A stretch of DNA of 64,000 nucleotides from Stramonita haemastoma (GCA_030674155.1 CM060323.1:1003086-1067085), one strand, 5' to 3'. Positions 36,611 through 48,265 are shown, numbered from the stretch's first letter. Notes: generated from the sequence alone by a model not told the origin. Numbers and translations are program-made.

Positions 36611-38089
36611 GGTGTAATGGCATTGGAATGTCATTTGGAACATTGATTTTGAGTAAATTAGTCCTTCTTATTAATGTTGGCACAGTTTCATAGGATGGAC
36701 CATCATCTGTCCTAAAGTAAATGAGACATGTGTAATACTAACTACTAAAACTATGTAATAATTTTAGAGGTGATGTTAGATTGTTTTGAGAATATTTAAT
36801 TCTCATGAGAATGGCAAACTGGATAGGGTGAAAGTGCCTTTTGGTAATTGAGCTTAGTGTTGTAAACAAGCTCAGTGATGGATGGTTTTGTGGTGATGTT
36901 TTTTACATTGTATGTTCTTTTTATTACAGGAACATGGTTTTTTCCCCTGTCACCTCGCTTTTCCCCTCATCCCATCCCCCCTCTCATCATTCTGTGTTTG
37001 TAACCAAGATTGGCCTATGATTACTTGGTTTGAAACTGGACAGATTATCTTTTTGTTTACTTTAAAGTGTACTTGCAGTACAACAGGTGATTGGTGTTTT
37101 ATGTTGAAGCGGTAGTGTTGAGTGTTGTGGAATATATATTGTAAACCCAATTTGCTCCGTCTGGAGTCGCATTGAATGAATGTTGTTGTTCGTCACATTC
37201 GTAATGTATTCAGTGTGGCTGCTGAGTGAGTTGAGGTAAATTAATTTCACTTACCTACTCCCTACCTCTTCTATATTTCTTTCCCTCTATTTTCTACTAC
37301 CCTCTTTTCTATCCCCCTTTATCACTCCCCGGCCCATAAGTAGCTGAGCCCTACTCTTCTTTAGGGTTACTGAAGAAACTAGGAATTATTCTAGGACTCT
37401 AAGATTTCCTGGTACCAAATTAGGCGGAACGGGAATTAGAGTGGCGACTTAGATTATTCCCGTGTAGGACCCTCCACACAAGTTATCAGCTGTCCATGAG
37501 CCATCGCCTCCCCCCCCCTCCACTCCTCCCTCCTATTCTGGCAGACGAGAACATGCAGCCTCCCATTCCTAGCATCCTTTTCTGACAACGCTGCCCCCCC
37601 CTCCTCCCTCAAACCCAGGAAAAAATATTTGACCACTGTTGTCAGCTTGTACCAAGGTATCTACCTGTCTTTGTGTCCACATGAGGGGCCAGGATTAAGA
37701 AACAAGGTTAGTGTTAGGTTAGGGTTGGTGTTAGCAATAACAGTTAGCATGCATTGGGGTAGGGGCTGTTGGTCGGTCAGTCTGTCTGAATGCATGTGGA
37801 CACAACAGTAGGTAAACACAATGGTACGTAGCTGTAGACACAGTGGTATGGAGCATTATTTAAATCATAATTTATCAATACTATCAGCTTAGGCTGCTTT
37901 TTGGATTTTTTTAGACTAATTTTAGTTCTGCTATCAGCAGAGGGGTTTTCTTCCCAGGTCAATTTTTTAAAAACTTGTGTTCAATTTTGAGAAATATTTA
38001 ACCCAAAATAAAGATAAATAGTCCACAATAAACATGAGAAAAAATATGCTCTTTCCATTAGCCCTCCCCTTTTTTCTTCTGATTCTAGT
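36611..38089. other. non-coding stretch
   Basis: One isolated possible exon (acceptor TTCTTTTTATTACAG at 36915-36929) is discussed among the rejected items. Otherwise no feature; C-rich patches lie near 37505-37610. Confidence 0.4.
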
Positions 38090-38260
38090 TACCTAATAGC
38101 ACTAGATAAGGCTCAGAGGATAACATTCCCCACTGTCTGTCTTGGCGACACACCTGTTTGCAATCGGCAGTTTGCTGATGACATTGATCTCCTTAGAAGC
38201 ATTAACTATGCACTCCAAGAACTTCTATGCAAGCTAGAAAAATGAGCTAAGACTTATGGT
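38090..38260 (+). pseudogene. LINE reverse transcriptase fragment (FADD region)
   Basis: Reads RITFPTVCLGDTPVCNRQ then FADDIDLLRSINYALQELL and, after one stop, AKTYGIICKKE. This is the standard sequence around the FADD catalytic motif of a LINE. Its end runs straight into a 36-bp tandem array whose unit is the same sequence. The LINE probably continues at 39395. Confidence 0.8.
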
Positions 38261-38726
38261 ATTATATGCAAGAAAGAATGAACTAGCACTTATGGTATTA
38301 TATGCAAGACAGAATGAACTAGCACTTATGGTATTGTATGCAAGACAGAATGAGCTAACACTTATGGCATTGTATGCAAGACAGAATGAACTAACACTTA
38401 TGGCATTGTATGCAAGACAGAATGAACTAGCACTTATGGCATTGTATGCAAGACAGAATGAACTAGCACTTATGGCATTGTATGCAAGACAGAATGAACT
38501 AGCGCTTATGGCATTGTATGCAAGACAGAATGAACTAGCACTTATGGCATTGTATGCAAGACAGAATGAACTAGCACTTATGGTATTGTATGCAAGAAAG
38601 AATGAAGTAGCACTTATGGTATTGTATGCAAGAAAGAATGAACTAGCACTTACGGTATTGTATGCAAGACAGAATGAACTAGCACTTACGGTATTGTATG
38701 CAAGAAAGAATGAACTAGCACTTATA
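38241..38726. repeat. 36-bp minisatellite, about 13 copies, born from LINE sequence
   Basis: Unit GAACTAGCACTTATGGCATT then GTATGCAAGACAGAAT. In the LINE frame each unit reads TSTYGIVCKTE plus a stop, matching the end of the preceding reverse transcriptase fragment. In another frame it gives an open 12-residue repeat (MALYARQNELAL), which I regard as an artefact. Confidence 0.9.
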
Positions 38727-39155
38727 TTTTATACCACTTTATGTCACAGCAGATTTCTCTGCGTGAAATTCGGGCTGCTCTCCCCGGGGAGAGCGCGTCG
38801 CCACAAGTGCAGCGCCTACCCATTATTTTTTTTCCCCTCAGGGATGGTGTCTAAACAAAACACCTGTGTGCATGCTGGGTTTTTTAAAACATAATTTTGT
38901 CATCCGTTCCTACCGGCACACGATGGCCTACTCTTACGAAAGGCGGAACGGGATTTTAACGTGTGCGCAAGATGTTCTGCGTGCGTTCGCACGCGGGACC
39001 TCGGTTTATAGTCTCATCCGAATGACTGACATTCAGTTCGATTCTTTCGTCAAACTGGGAAGAAAGGGTGATCTGGGTACGATCCCAGAAACTGGCGGTT
39101 TACATATTGGCAGGCGTTTGAACATCTTAACCATCCTGCCACCGTCCTTCCTCAT
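38727..39155 (-). mobile_element. SINE family B, near full length, reverse
   Basis: On the + strand it reads tail (TATACCACTTTATGTCACAG, CTCCCCGGGGAGAGCGCG), core (GATGGCCTACTCTTACGAAA, GTGCGCAAGATGTTCTGCGT) and head with the B box complement GGGTACGATCCCAG. The tail has a perfect short hairpin, CTCTCCCCGGGGAGAG. Confidence 0.85.
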
Positions 39156-39156
39156 A

Positions 39157-39405
39157 GTCTTTTGGATGAGACTGTAAACCGAGGCCTCGTGTGTGAACAC
39201 ACGCAGAACATTTTGCGCACACATTCTGCTGTTCTGCTTTTTGGAGGAGTAGGCCATTGTGTGCCGGTGAGAACAGATGACAAAATTAACAAAATGCTAC
39301 ACATAGGGACTGGATGTAAAATAATAAAAAAAAGCACACAAGCGCTTATTCTGTTATCCTTAAAATAAAAGAATAAATAAATAAGTAAATGAATAAATAA
39401 AGATC
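39157..39405 (+). mobile_element. SINE family A, headless, inverted relative to its neighbour
   Basis: The core (GAGACTGTAAACCGAGGCC) and the family A tail ending AATAAATAAATAAGTAAATG. It abuts the reverse family B copy, so the shared cores form an inverted repeat of about 130 bp. Confidence 0.85.
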
Positions 39406-39745
39406 AGACAAGCCCTTGCAACCTCGGCCATGGCAGAGCTGGCCAGGATTCAGAAAAGCAAGCAGACCAGTCTCCAGAAAAATTCAATTGATTCAAGCAC
39501 TCGTCTGATCCATACTGCTGTACCAGTGTGTGAAAGCTGGACCTTCACTGCAAACACGGGAAATGAGATTCAATCCTTTGAAAAAACAACAACAAGATAA
39601 CCCCAAAGCCTCTACAAAACCCCTGTCCAGACCACAGAACCTATAACCCAGTGCAGCAAAAAGTGATGATGAAAGCTGGGCCACAGGAACCAACCCCTTC
39701 TGGATGTTGTAGAGAGAAGAAAGCTGGCTGGTTTGGTTGAAATCT
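39406..39745 (+). pseudogene. LINE fragment, reverse transcriptase C-terminal side
   Basis: Encodes MAELARIQKSKQTSLQKN, CESWTFTANTGNEIQSFEK and, in another frame, EKKAGWFG. These follow the order of the LINE C-terminal region (ATSAMA..., GCESWTLTA..., RRKLAWFG). It likely continues the fragment at 38090-38260, split by a minisatellite and two SINEs. Confidence 0.65.
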
Positions 39746-39752
39746 TTTCACT

Positions 39753-40080
39753 TTACACCGTCCAATGTGTCTGGAAAAAATAATGGTATGTCCTTTCCAG
39801 CTGCTTTTGTGGGCTGTACAGCTTGGTCTGCAGGGTTATCTCCGTAGGCCAAATTTTCTTCCTCAGGTTGCTGGACATTTTGCATCTTTGAAGGATGTGC
39901 TCGCCTGTCTGGTTGTCTTTATCGCAGGCACACAGGGGAGAAGAAGAAACAAGTGTCAGTCTTGTCGCCACTGGTGATTTAGCCTGTTGTACCCAGTGCA
40001 GAGTCTTAGAACGTTGACCTGTTCTCTATTTGAGATAGTGCTAATTGTCCTTCTCTACTCTGGGTCAGGCCATTAATTTG
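39753..40080 (-). pseudogene. LINE 3' fragment, reverse
   Basis: The - strand reads RLTLVSSSPLCACDKDNQTG then EHILQRCKMSSNLRKKIWP. The Cys/His pattern C-x-C-x(9)-H-x(4)-C occurs at the end of many LINE polyproteins. Only the last 70 or so codons remain. Confidence 0.7.
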
Positions 40081-40339
40081 ATGACTATTTTCCATTATCC
40101 TGTGTTGAAGCTCTCTTGCCAAAACTATTGTGTGAAGGACCCTTGGAGAGGAGACACAATGGCAGACAGAAGAAGAACTGAACAGCGAACATCAAAGACT
40201 GGACCAGCTTTGACATGGCTGTGTTTCTGCACAAGGCTGAAGACAAACCGATGTTGGGAAATCCCTCATGCCCCTCCAACAACCATCTTTGTCAAGGAAC
40301 TGATGACGACTAACCCAACATACCCTGCCTCCTCTTCCT

Positions 40340-40530
40340 AAACACCCTTCTCCTTGAACACCTCTCCTATAAAATGAACACTTCTATAAAATGAACACCT
40401 CTCCTATAAAATGAACGCTTCTATAAAATGAACACCTCTCCTGTAAAATGAATGCTTCTCCTATGAAATGAACACCTCTCCTATAAGACATACACCTCTC
40501 CTATAAAACAAACACCTCTCTTATAAAATT
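40340..40530. repeat. about 20-bp minisatellite
   Basis: Alternating ACACCTCTCCTATAAAATGA and shorter ACGCTTCTATAAAATGA units, about nine in all. Confidence 0.85.
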
Positions 40531-40595
40531 GTATGTACTCTTCCTCTTCCACAAAACACCCCTTTCACACACATCCCTTGCACACCACATTACTT

Positions 40596-40818
40596 CAGAT
40601 GACACTATAAACCGTGGTCCCATGTGTAAATGCATGCGAAAATCTTGCGCACATGTTAAAACCTGTTGTGCTATTCAAAAGAGTAGACAATAGCGTGTCG
40701 GTGGGAATGGAAAGCAAAATTTACGAAACTGCATACATGTGGGGGCTGGATTTAAAATAAAAAAAAGCACACAAGTGCTTTTTCCATTATCCTTGGAATA
40801 AAAGAATTTAAAAAATAC
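40596..40818 (+). mobile_element. SINE family A, headless, diverged
   Basis: Core (ACACTATAAACCGTGGTCCC, TGTCGGTGGGAATGG) and tail (GGGGGCTGGATTTAAAATAA, TTCCATTATCCTTGG). Confidence 0.8.
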
Positions 40819-41033
40819 AAATTACTAAGGATGATGCACAACACATGTCTTAAAAAAAAAAAACTCCCAAAACTAAATTAAAAACTGATCAAATTTTGCA
40901 AACCACATACCATGTACAGTTTGGGTTAAAATGACCACATTTTCATCTTTTAACAAAAAATTACTGAGTGTCTTGCAAGCATTCAGAAGCTTCTCAGGTC
41001 CAGAGTTTCTTAACAAACAGAGTGATTTCACCA

Positions 41034-41220
41034 GCCACCATTGTTCAGTGGTTAGCGCCTTGGATCTCTGTCTCACTGATTACACATATGAATCAACCTA
41101 AGATGTAACAAATTGCAAACTGGGTATGGCTGTGGCAGAGAGACTGGAATGAGCGGCATGGGAACAGCAGGACGGGGACGTCACAGAAGACGAAGCAGCA
41201 AAAAAAAAAAAAAGAAAGTA
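41034..41220 (+). mobile_element. SINE family D copy 2
   Basis: Head CACCATTGTTCAGTGGTTAG then CGCCTTGGAT. The 3' part GGACGTCACAGAAGACGAAG then CAGCAAAAA is shared with 32822-33015. The B box region is eroded. Confidence 0.55.
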
Positions 41221-41267
41221 AAAAAAAAAAGTATCGGAGGTTTTGCACAAACACACACCACTCCTAC

Positions 41268-41482
41268 CTGTTTCATGTCGCCGTTTCTCCCCAGGTTCTG
41301 CACGACTCACTCTGAAAGTTGCAGTGTCCGGTTCCACAAAGTAATGGAGGAGGTTTTGCACAAGGATACATGTGTTGGGGGTATTCTTGGAGACTGCAGG
41401 CGTCCACATCACTGAAATGTCCTTGGAAGCGTCCTCCTGATGCACTGTGGTGTCCTTGAAGCCTGGTGATGTCCTCCTCCTT
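41268..41482 (-). CDS. candidate exon, 215 bp
   Basis: Acceptor CTTTTTATCTCCAG, donor GAAACAG|GTAGGA. The best phase reads RRRTSPGFKDTTVHQEDAS, LLHYFVEPDTATFRVSR and AEPGEKRRHET with no stop, entering in phase 2 and leaving in phase 1. No family recognised. Confidence 0.45.
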
Positions 41483-41605
41483 CTGGAGATAAAAAGAAAC
41501 ATTCTGAGGGCTCTGGTTTGCTTACATAGAGTTTTAAGCAACTTTCATTAGTTAAACTTTGTCAGCAATTCATCCTAGCAATTAGCAAGACAACAAAGAT
41601 GAAGT

Positions 41606-41606
<1 letters not shown>

Positions 41607-41671
<65 letters not shown>

Positions 41672-41678
41672 GTGTGTG

Positions 41679-41714
<36 letters not shown>

Positions 41715-41753
41715 GTGCATGTGTTTTAGGTGTGTGTGAATGTGTGTGTGTGT

Positions 41754-41824
<71 letters not shown>
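41607..41824. repeat. (TG)n arrays
   Basis: Several long (TG)n blocks broken by TTG and by a short unique segment at about 41710-41740. Confidence 0.95.
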
Positions 41825-42130
41825 TTGTTGCTATTGTTGTTGTTGCTTCAATTTTACATCTGTTTTTTCAAAGTAATATTAAATGATAGGAAAGGGACAA
41901 TTATGTTGATGGATGTGTGCAGTAAAATGGGTGTCTATTTCTTAATAATGTGCACAGTACACAATAGGGCTAAACAATGATAACAACAAGTAAATACATA
42001 ACAACTGCTAGTATGACATAACTAGAACAAATGTCTTAAAGGACTATTCATTAAAGATTTTGTTGTACAAAACCCCAAATTAAGATTTTAAAAATCTTAT
42101 CCAAGGACTTTTCAGAAAAAGAGGGTAAGG

Positions 42131-42958
42131 TGTGATTCAGATTCAGATTCAGATTCAGAATATTTATTGCCATTTAAGTCATGCAGACCTATTTGACACA
42201 ACAAAACAAACATCAGTTTTAATTATCTTTCTGCCCAAATGATGTCCACTAAAAACATGTTGCATTCTATTTTTCTTTGTCTCGTTTCTCCATACATTCA
42301 TTCACATATCTAATGATATCTGCTTGATAGATATCAACGGTGATTAAGTCGCTTAACTTATCTATACATTGTTTACATTCTTTGTCTCTTGTTTTAATCT
42401 TTAGTAACAAATTGTTTCTAAGTTCATCATATAAGACACATTCATTGAGTAAATGAAATTCGTCTTCTATTTTGTCACAGTTTTTACATTTTCTGTCCTC
42501 TCTGGGCATATTTTGGTGCCTCCCTTTCTCTATCATTAAACTGTGACAACTTATGCGAAATTTACAAAAGGTAATTTTATGGGTTTTGTTTGCATAGTTT
42601 ATTAAATATGGTTCCATTCTGTACTCTTTGGTAGCAAAATCATAAAATTTTAGCTTTGCATATTGTTTCTTCTGGTAGATCCAGAATGTTTTATACATAG
42701 CCTCAAGCTTTCTTTGAACAGCATAGCTTAACCGATGTACATCAAAAGTACTTTGGTTTTTCCACACATGTTTAAATCCAATTGTGTGAAGAATATTTTT
42801 TACCGTATTGATCCATTTATCATACGTATTCTTCTGATACAAATTATCGTATACTATTCTAATATAAGAGTCTGGTTTTGATTCTATCAAATGAATCCAA
42901 AAGGATACTATCTGGCATATGATTTTAAGGGTCAGCGGATATCTTCCCAATTCACCTA

Positions 42959-42960
<2 letters not shown>
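42131..42960 (-). pseudogene. 5'-truncated LINE, C-terminal ORF2 part, with (TGAATC)n tail
   Basis: An open frame of about 230 codons ends at TAA 42267-42269. It reads LGELGRYPLTLKIICQIV, FKHVWKNQSTF, KITFCKFRISCHSLMIEKGR and CKNCDKIEDEFHLLNEC. The last is a zinc-binding-like C-x2-C...H...C group found near the end of LINE ORF2. A short 3' UTR and a hexanucleotide GATTCA repeat (42134-42157 on +) form the 3' end, as in CR1/L2-like elements. The 5' end is lost where a long (TG)n array (42962-43034) begins. The frame is still intact, so the copy is young or well kept. Confidence 0.8.
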
Positions 42961-42961
<1 letters not shown>

Positions 42962-43040
<79 letters not shown>

Positions 43041-43200
43041 TATGTGTGTGTGTGTGTTGTATGTGTTATGTGTGTGTGTGTGTGCGCGCGCATCTGTTCG
43101 TGTGTGTGTGTGCGTGTGCATCCATGTGTGTGTGCATCATTGCATGTGCGTGCATGTGTGTGTACATGTGTGAGTGTGTACATGTGTGAGTGTGTACATA
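42962..43200. repeat. (TG)n and TG-rich arrays
   Basis: About 36 TG units, then looser TG/TGTA/TGCG repeats. Confidence 0.95.
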
Positions 43201-43454
43201 TGTCCACACAAACACACATCCCTCTCTCTCATCCAGAGTAAAGTAATTTTGAATCTTATCTCAAGTCATCTTTGAAATGCCAGACAGGCAAAACCACTGC
43301 TGCATGGGAATTGTGTTGTCATCCCTGCATCATGGCTTCAACACCTACTTACCAGAACACTACAGGTAAAGTACCACATGTTCTGGGAAAAAAACAGTCA
43401 GACCTCAGGGGAAAAGAAGACAAGAAAACTGATGGTACGAGCAGTCCATAAGAG

Positions 43455-43564
43455 GGGGGGGGAGAGAGGGGGGGGGGGGGGGGGGGAGAGGGAGGGATGG
43501 AGGGAGCAAGAGAGAGAAAGAGAGAGAGAGAGATATATATATATAGAGAGAGGGGGGGGGGGGG
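43455..43564. repeat. G runs and (GA)n
   Basis: G-rich and GA-rich blocks, including a G run at about 43470-43486, directly before a SINE tail. Confidence 0.9.
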
Positions 43565-43915
43565 AGATTTATTTATTTTATTCTTTTATATCAAGGATAA
43601 TAGAATAAGCACTCATGTGCTTTTTTCATCCAGTTCCTGTGTGTGTGCAGTTGTGTAAATATTGTCATCTGTTCCCACCGGCACACAATGGCCTACTCTT
43701 ACGAAAAACGGAACAGGATTTAACGTGTGCGCAAGATGTTCTGCGTGCGTTCACACATGGGGCCTCAGTTAACAGTCTCATCCGAAAGACTTTTGGGGAG
43801 AGTGGAGTCAGCACTGATGTTAATTCCAGAGAAAAATCCCCTCAACCGGGAATCGAACTCGGGTCATCAAATTGCCAGCACAATGTTCTGACCACTAGGC
43901 TATCTGTCCTCCCTC
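43565..43915 (-). mobile_element. SINE family A, full length, reverse
   Basis: Complete from the AATAAAT-type tail to the head: B box complement GGAATCGAACTCGG and A box complement CCACTAGGCTATC. A good reference copy for the family (about 350 bp). Confidence 0.92.
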
Positions 43916-43945
43916 TTTTTCATATATATATCTTTAGTCTTAAAG

Positions 43946-43949
43946 AGAG

Positions 43950-44021
<72 letters not shown>

Positions 44022-44061
44022 AGAGAGGAGAGAGAGAGGGGGGGGGGGGGGGGGGGGGGGG
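43946..44061. repeat. (GA)n array ending in a G run
   Basis: About 90 bases of GA, then about 22 G residues. Confidence 0.95.
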
Positions 44062-44681
44062 CAGAGTTCACTTGCTATCTAGTAATGCCTTGTAACTCAG
44101 AGATAGAAGTACTCGTCATAGGAGAATTACATATCCCTTATACTGTGTTTAGTCACTTTCACTTTTCCCCCTTTTTTGTGGTTGTCAAAATAATATTTTA
44201 TCAGTAAATATGTATTTTCGAATCTGGGGTCAAAATATGTTTTTAAAAAAGTCAAATAGGCAGGTCTCCTACTGGCAAACAGACTCCTGATATTTCCTAG
44301 ACTTTTCCCACCACTGTTTCAGACTCCCAGGCTCATGTACAAATCCTGTATATACTAAACCACTATGTTAATTCACTGTGTGAGTACTGAGTATGATATA
44401 TCACGGAATCCACTACATTCCTGTATCAGGTGTTCCATTTTTCAGAGGTGGGGTATCATGTACATTCTGACTGCAGTACAGACCATGGTGTTGTAACACT
44501 TCTGCTCCAACAGTCTGTTTTTTTTTAATGCAATCACTTTTGCTAAACTGTGGTGCTAATCAAAATTTCATGAAATTTTTAAGGGATTTCATTTTTAAAG
44601 GCATTCTTCATGAAAGCAAGTATTAAGAGCTGGCCAGTGAAACAAATACTGTACAGACAGAGGAGAGGAAGTAAAACATAC

Positions 44682-44746
44682 CTGTTCAGTCCCCGGTGAC
44701 TTGTCCACAGCAGATTCTTGGGCACTGGATTCTGGCTCCACAGCTC
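44682..44746 (-). CDS. candidate exon, 65 bp, type alpha
   Basis: Acceptor GACTGCTTTCAG, donor GTATGT. The phase 1 reading is AVEPESSAQESAVDKSPGTE then Q. The block and its flank resemble 48671-48736. Confidence 0.45.
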
Positions 44747-46165
44747 CTGAAAGCAGTCAGTTGCTTCAGTAACTCAGAGACTACCACAGTTTGATTCAAA
44801 CGCTTTTACATGTTTACATGTACATTGGTGAATTAACATTACTCTTCAGGCAAATGTGTTCTAACATTCAAAATGACAAACTAAAGATATAATTATATAT
44901 GATTTTTTTTTTTCGTATAATCAAATATTTGTATTCTCAATTTTATTCTCTGATTTGAATGCAGTAAATTGCTTTATTTTGTTGTTGCTTTATCACTCTT
45001 AAAATGGAGACAAAAATCCTCACCTGCACAAAATAATCACTTTAAATCTTTTTTTTAAGAACTCATTTGACAGAATTTTAAAGAGCTATGGATAGGGTAG
45101 CACACTGATGGTGTAATGTGAGACACTGGCCTATTGTTGAGACAAGTATTATTTTGATTTTTCTGCTGATTGATTTATCTGACAATGTACACTTGACATC
45201 TCCACCTACAAAAGAAAAAAGCAATCTCCATTTTCTTTTGCAAAATATTCAATCACAAAATTTTTTGCTCATGGAAAGGGAGTGAGAGATCTATACTTGC
45301 AATGTATTCGAGAAGAAAATATTTCACCTAGAGACTATACAGCTCTGTACATAAAGAAAACTACCATGTACAAAACACAAAGCTTTCTTTTCAACCTGGG
45401 GTTTGTCCAGATGTTATGTGATCCTGCTTCCTGCAAGCAAATTCACATCACCGATGAATTGTTTTCTGAAAATGTCAGCTTATTTCTGAGCCTATAGCTC
45501 CTGAATATTGAAATGTAGTCTTCTGGTTCTTGGCATCATAAGGGTTTGGGTTTTTTTCCAAAATAAAAAAATATATATTCATGAATAAACACTTACATAC
45601 CTGATAGTCAGAACTTAGCAATATTGTTTACCATAAGCCATGACACAAACAAAATGCCTTTAAATTATATAAACATTCATTTATTCAGGGATAGCTAGGA
45701 GAAAGCCACAGACCTGTAAAACCAATAAACTGAAGGCAGCGGTAGAGTGTGGTAGATATAGCTCCACATAGATTTTCATTTTCTTCAGTGATAGTTTAAC
45801 TACAACTTATATTTATGTCACTGCTTATGCATGTTTTTTTTCTGATCCAGGATGAAGAGTTTATATTACAGAGTGGCCTGCAGTCTTCTGATGACAAATT
45901 ATGGACTTTGGCAGTTATTCCGCTGACATGCTGATCCTATCTATGGGATTACATCAGTTTTCTAAACAAAACACAAGATCTGTGAAGGAGACAGGTGACA
46001 GACATCAGAGAGTACGAACAGAAGAGACACAGAAGGAGACATTAACAAACAAAATAAGAAGTGAGGGAAACAAGACAGAAAATGCAGAGGATGACAGACT
46101 GGCACAGACATGACACAGATAAATGCTGCATCATTGAGAGAGATCAATGACAAACACCTATCTAC

Positions 46166-46245
46166 CTGATCATGTTCTGCACACTGACATGGGATATGCT
46201 GGATGGCGCTGTGTTCCTTGGCAAGTGACTCCAGTCCTGTGGTTC
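46166..46245 (-). CDS. candidate exon, 80 bp, type alpha
   Basis: Acceptor TTACATGCTTCAG, donor GTAGAT. The phase 1 reading is TTGLESLAKEHSAIQHIP then CQCAEHDQ. Confidence 0.4.
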
Positions 46246-46562
46246 CTGAAGCATGTAAGCAGTCATCAGTAACGGAAAAATACTGGAAGTTTTTTGGCTG
46301 AAAAATTACAATGCTTCCAAGACAAGGTCACATGTTTTGTCATTTAGCTTTATTTGCTAAAATACTAAGCTTCTTTTTCTTATCCCCTTTAAAGCAGAAT
46401 AAATTCATGATTATTCTTTTAAAAATATTGCTGCAAATTATCATTAAATTTGTCAATTCAAATATAAAAATAATTCAATGTTATGATTTCATCACAACAT
46501 AAATTAATTTTTCTTCAAGAACATCATCACTGTTTCATGATTTGCTTCATTAGGTAAAATGA

Positions 46563-46915
46563 AGGGGGGTGGGATATAGCCTAGTGGTCAGAACATTGCT
46601 GCTCGCAATTTGACGACCCAGGTTCGATTCCAGTCAAGGGGATTTTTCCTCTGGAGTTAACATCAGTGCTGACTCCACTCCCCCCAAAAGTCTTTGGGAT
46701 GAGACTATAAATTGAGGCCCCATGTGTGAACGCACGCAGAACATCTTGCGCACATGTTAAATCCTGTTCTGCTTTTCGTAAGAGTAGGCCATCATGTGCC
46801 AGTGGGAACAGATGACATTTACAAAACTGCATACACATGGGGACTGGATGTAAAAAAGCATAGTTTGCTTATTTCATTATCCTTGATATAAAAGAATAAA
46901 TAAATGAAATAAATA
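46563..46915 (+). mobile_element. SINE family A, full length
   Basis: Head ATAGCCTAGTGGTCAGAAC, B box GGTTCGATTCC, the core, and the tail GGGGACTGGATGTAAAAAAG to AATAAATAAATACC. Confidence 0.92.
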
Positions 46916-47164
46916 AATACCTAAATGGGTCAATTTCACTTTATTTTTAATTTCAATGATTGAAATATCAGAATGACTAATGTTATGATTTTATCAAATG
47001 CATTAATGACCTTCAAAACCATCACTGTTTCATGTTTTGATTCATTAAGTCAAATACTTAACCAGACACTTTCAGTTCTTAGAAACTTGACAAATTCACA
47101 GTTATCCTTTAAAGATGCTTTCACATTTACATAAACCCGCTTTCTTTTTTATCTCACACATTAC

Positions 47165-47276
47165 CTCTACACAGTGTGATCATTCCACTTCTCCAAGATG
47201 CTCATGACGCTGTCATTCCACCATGATGTGCAGCTGTCAGTCAGTGTCCCCCAGCTTCCATGATACCTGGTAAAAC
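47165..47276 (-). CDS. candidate terminal or decayed exon, type beta-like
   Basis: Acceptor GTTTTACCAG, donor-like GTAATG. Its best phase reads YHGSWGTLTDSCTSWWND then SVMSILEKWNDHTV and a TAG just before the donor. It may be a terminal exon or a decayed copy. Confidence 0.3.
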
Positions 47277-47656
47277 ACATGGACATCATTCAATTAGAAA
47301 AAGCTTTAAAAAAAAAAAAAAGCATGAACAGTAAGCGACAAAAGACACAAGAGGTAAATGTGTAAATAACTAACACAGACAGGTCACTCACCTATCTCAT
47401 AACACTAACATGACCACAGCTGATTGCACTTATATAGTATTTGGTCAAACAGGGTGTATACAAAGAGACAGCTAGCACAAAACAAGTAGCCACAACCCAA
47501 AATGACAAAGAAAATGCAGAACAAATAATATATGGAACAGTGACTACCAAAAATAAAATTTAGATTAAAAAAAAAATCAACACAGATTGGACAAAGGTAA
47601 AGTCCAGTCAGAAATAGGGGACAAAAATAAAAATACAGGCATATGTATAACTGTAC

Positions 47657-47736
47657 CTTGTTGACAGACTTCAGTTCTTGGTCACGTGTCTTGTTACATG
47701 TACCGTCCTTGCCACTCCACTCCAGACCCACAGACT
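47657..47736 (-). CDS. candidate exon, 80 bp, type alpha
   Basis: Acceptor CTTACTGTTTTCAG, donor GTACAG. Only phase 1 is open: SVGLEWSGKDGTCNKTRDQ then ELKSVNK. Confidence 0.45.
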
Positions 47737-47886
47737 CTGAAAACAGTAAGTCATCATCAGTCATACTGAACAGTCGGTGATCAATCATACTGACAATCCT
47801 TAAAGTTTCATTAACATATATACCGTATTCAGTTCATTGCTCCACATTAAGTAGTCAAACACAAATAAAATCTGTCATTTTCTCAC

Positions 47887-47973
47887 CTGAACTGTTGTAC
47901 TATCACAGGATCTTTCAGCTCCCCTCCATGCAGGCAGCTGTGATGTTGTCGGGCCATCACCTGGACAGGAGCT
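47887..47973 (-). CDS. candidate exon, 87 bp, type beta
   Basis: Acceptor GTCTGTCGACAG, donor GTGAGA. The phase 0 reading is SSCPGDGPTTSQLPAWRG then AERSCDSTTVQ. Confidence 0.45.
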
Positions 47974-48265
47974 CTGTCGACAGACTGATTCTATCACATG
48001 GCAGTGAAACTTTTTCATCAAGAAATGCAGGCCTGCAGAAAGACTCAGACAGACAGAAAATGGCAAAAAGAAACCAGACAGACTTGGTGCCACAGAAAAA
48101 AAAAAACAGGACAGATAGACAGACAGGGAAAGGCAGGCAGAGTAGATGACAGGCATGGAAACAATGACATGATAAAATCAAAGGCAGACATTCACAGTCA
48201 TACACTGAGAATCATTACCAAGTTTTTTATATATCTATACCAGGTCACAAAGACATAAATTTTAC

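Noticed and set aside
36930..37086. Single exon with acceptor TTCTTTTTATTACAG and donor CAACAG|GTGATT
   Set aside because: The frame is open, but the peptide is low in coding character and no partner exon was found.
37706..37740. Telomere-like GTTAGG/TTAGGG patch
   Set aside because: Only one exact TTAGGG unit is present, so it is not an interstitial telomere array.
38256..38894. 212-codon + frame with MALYARQNELAL repeats
   Set aside because: It is an off-frame reading of an array derived from LINE sequence and runs on into a SINE.
41113..41415. 100-codon + frame over 41.1-41.4 kb
   Set aside because: It spans a SINE tail and the antisense of a better supported - strand exon.
46575..46640. 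A tRNA gene suggested by good A and B boxes
   Set aside because: No acceptor stem pairing was seen, and the same head recurs in dispersed SINE copies.
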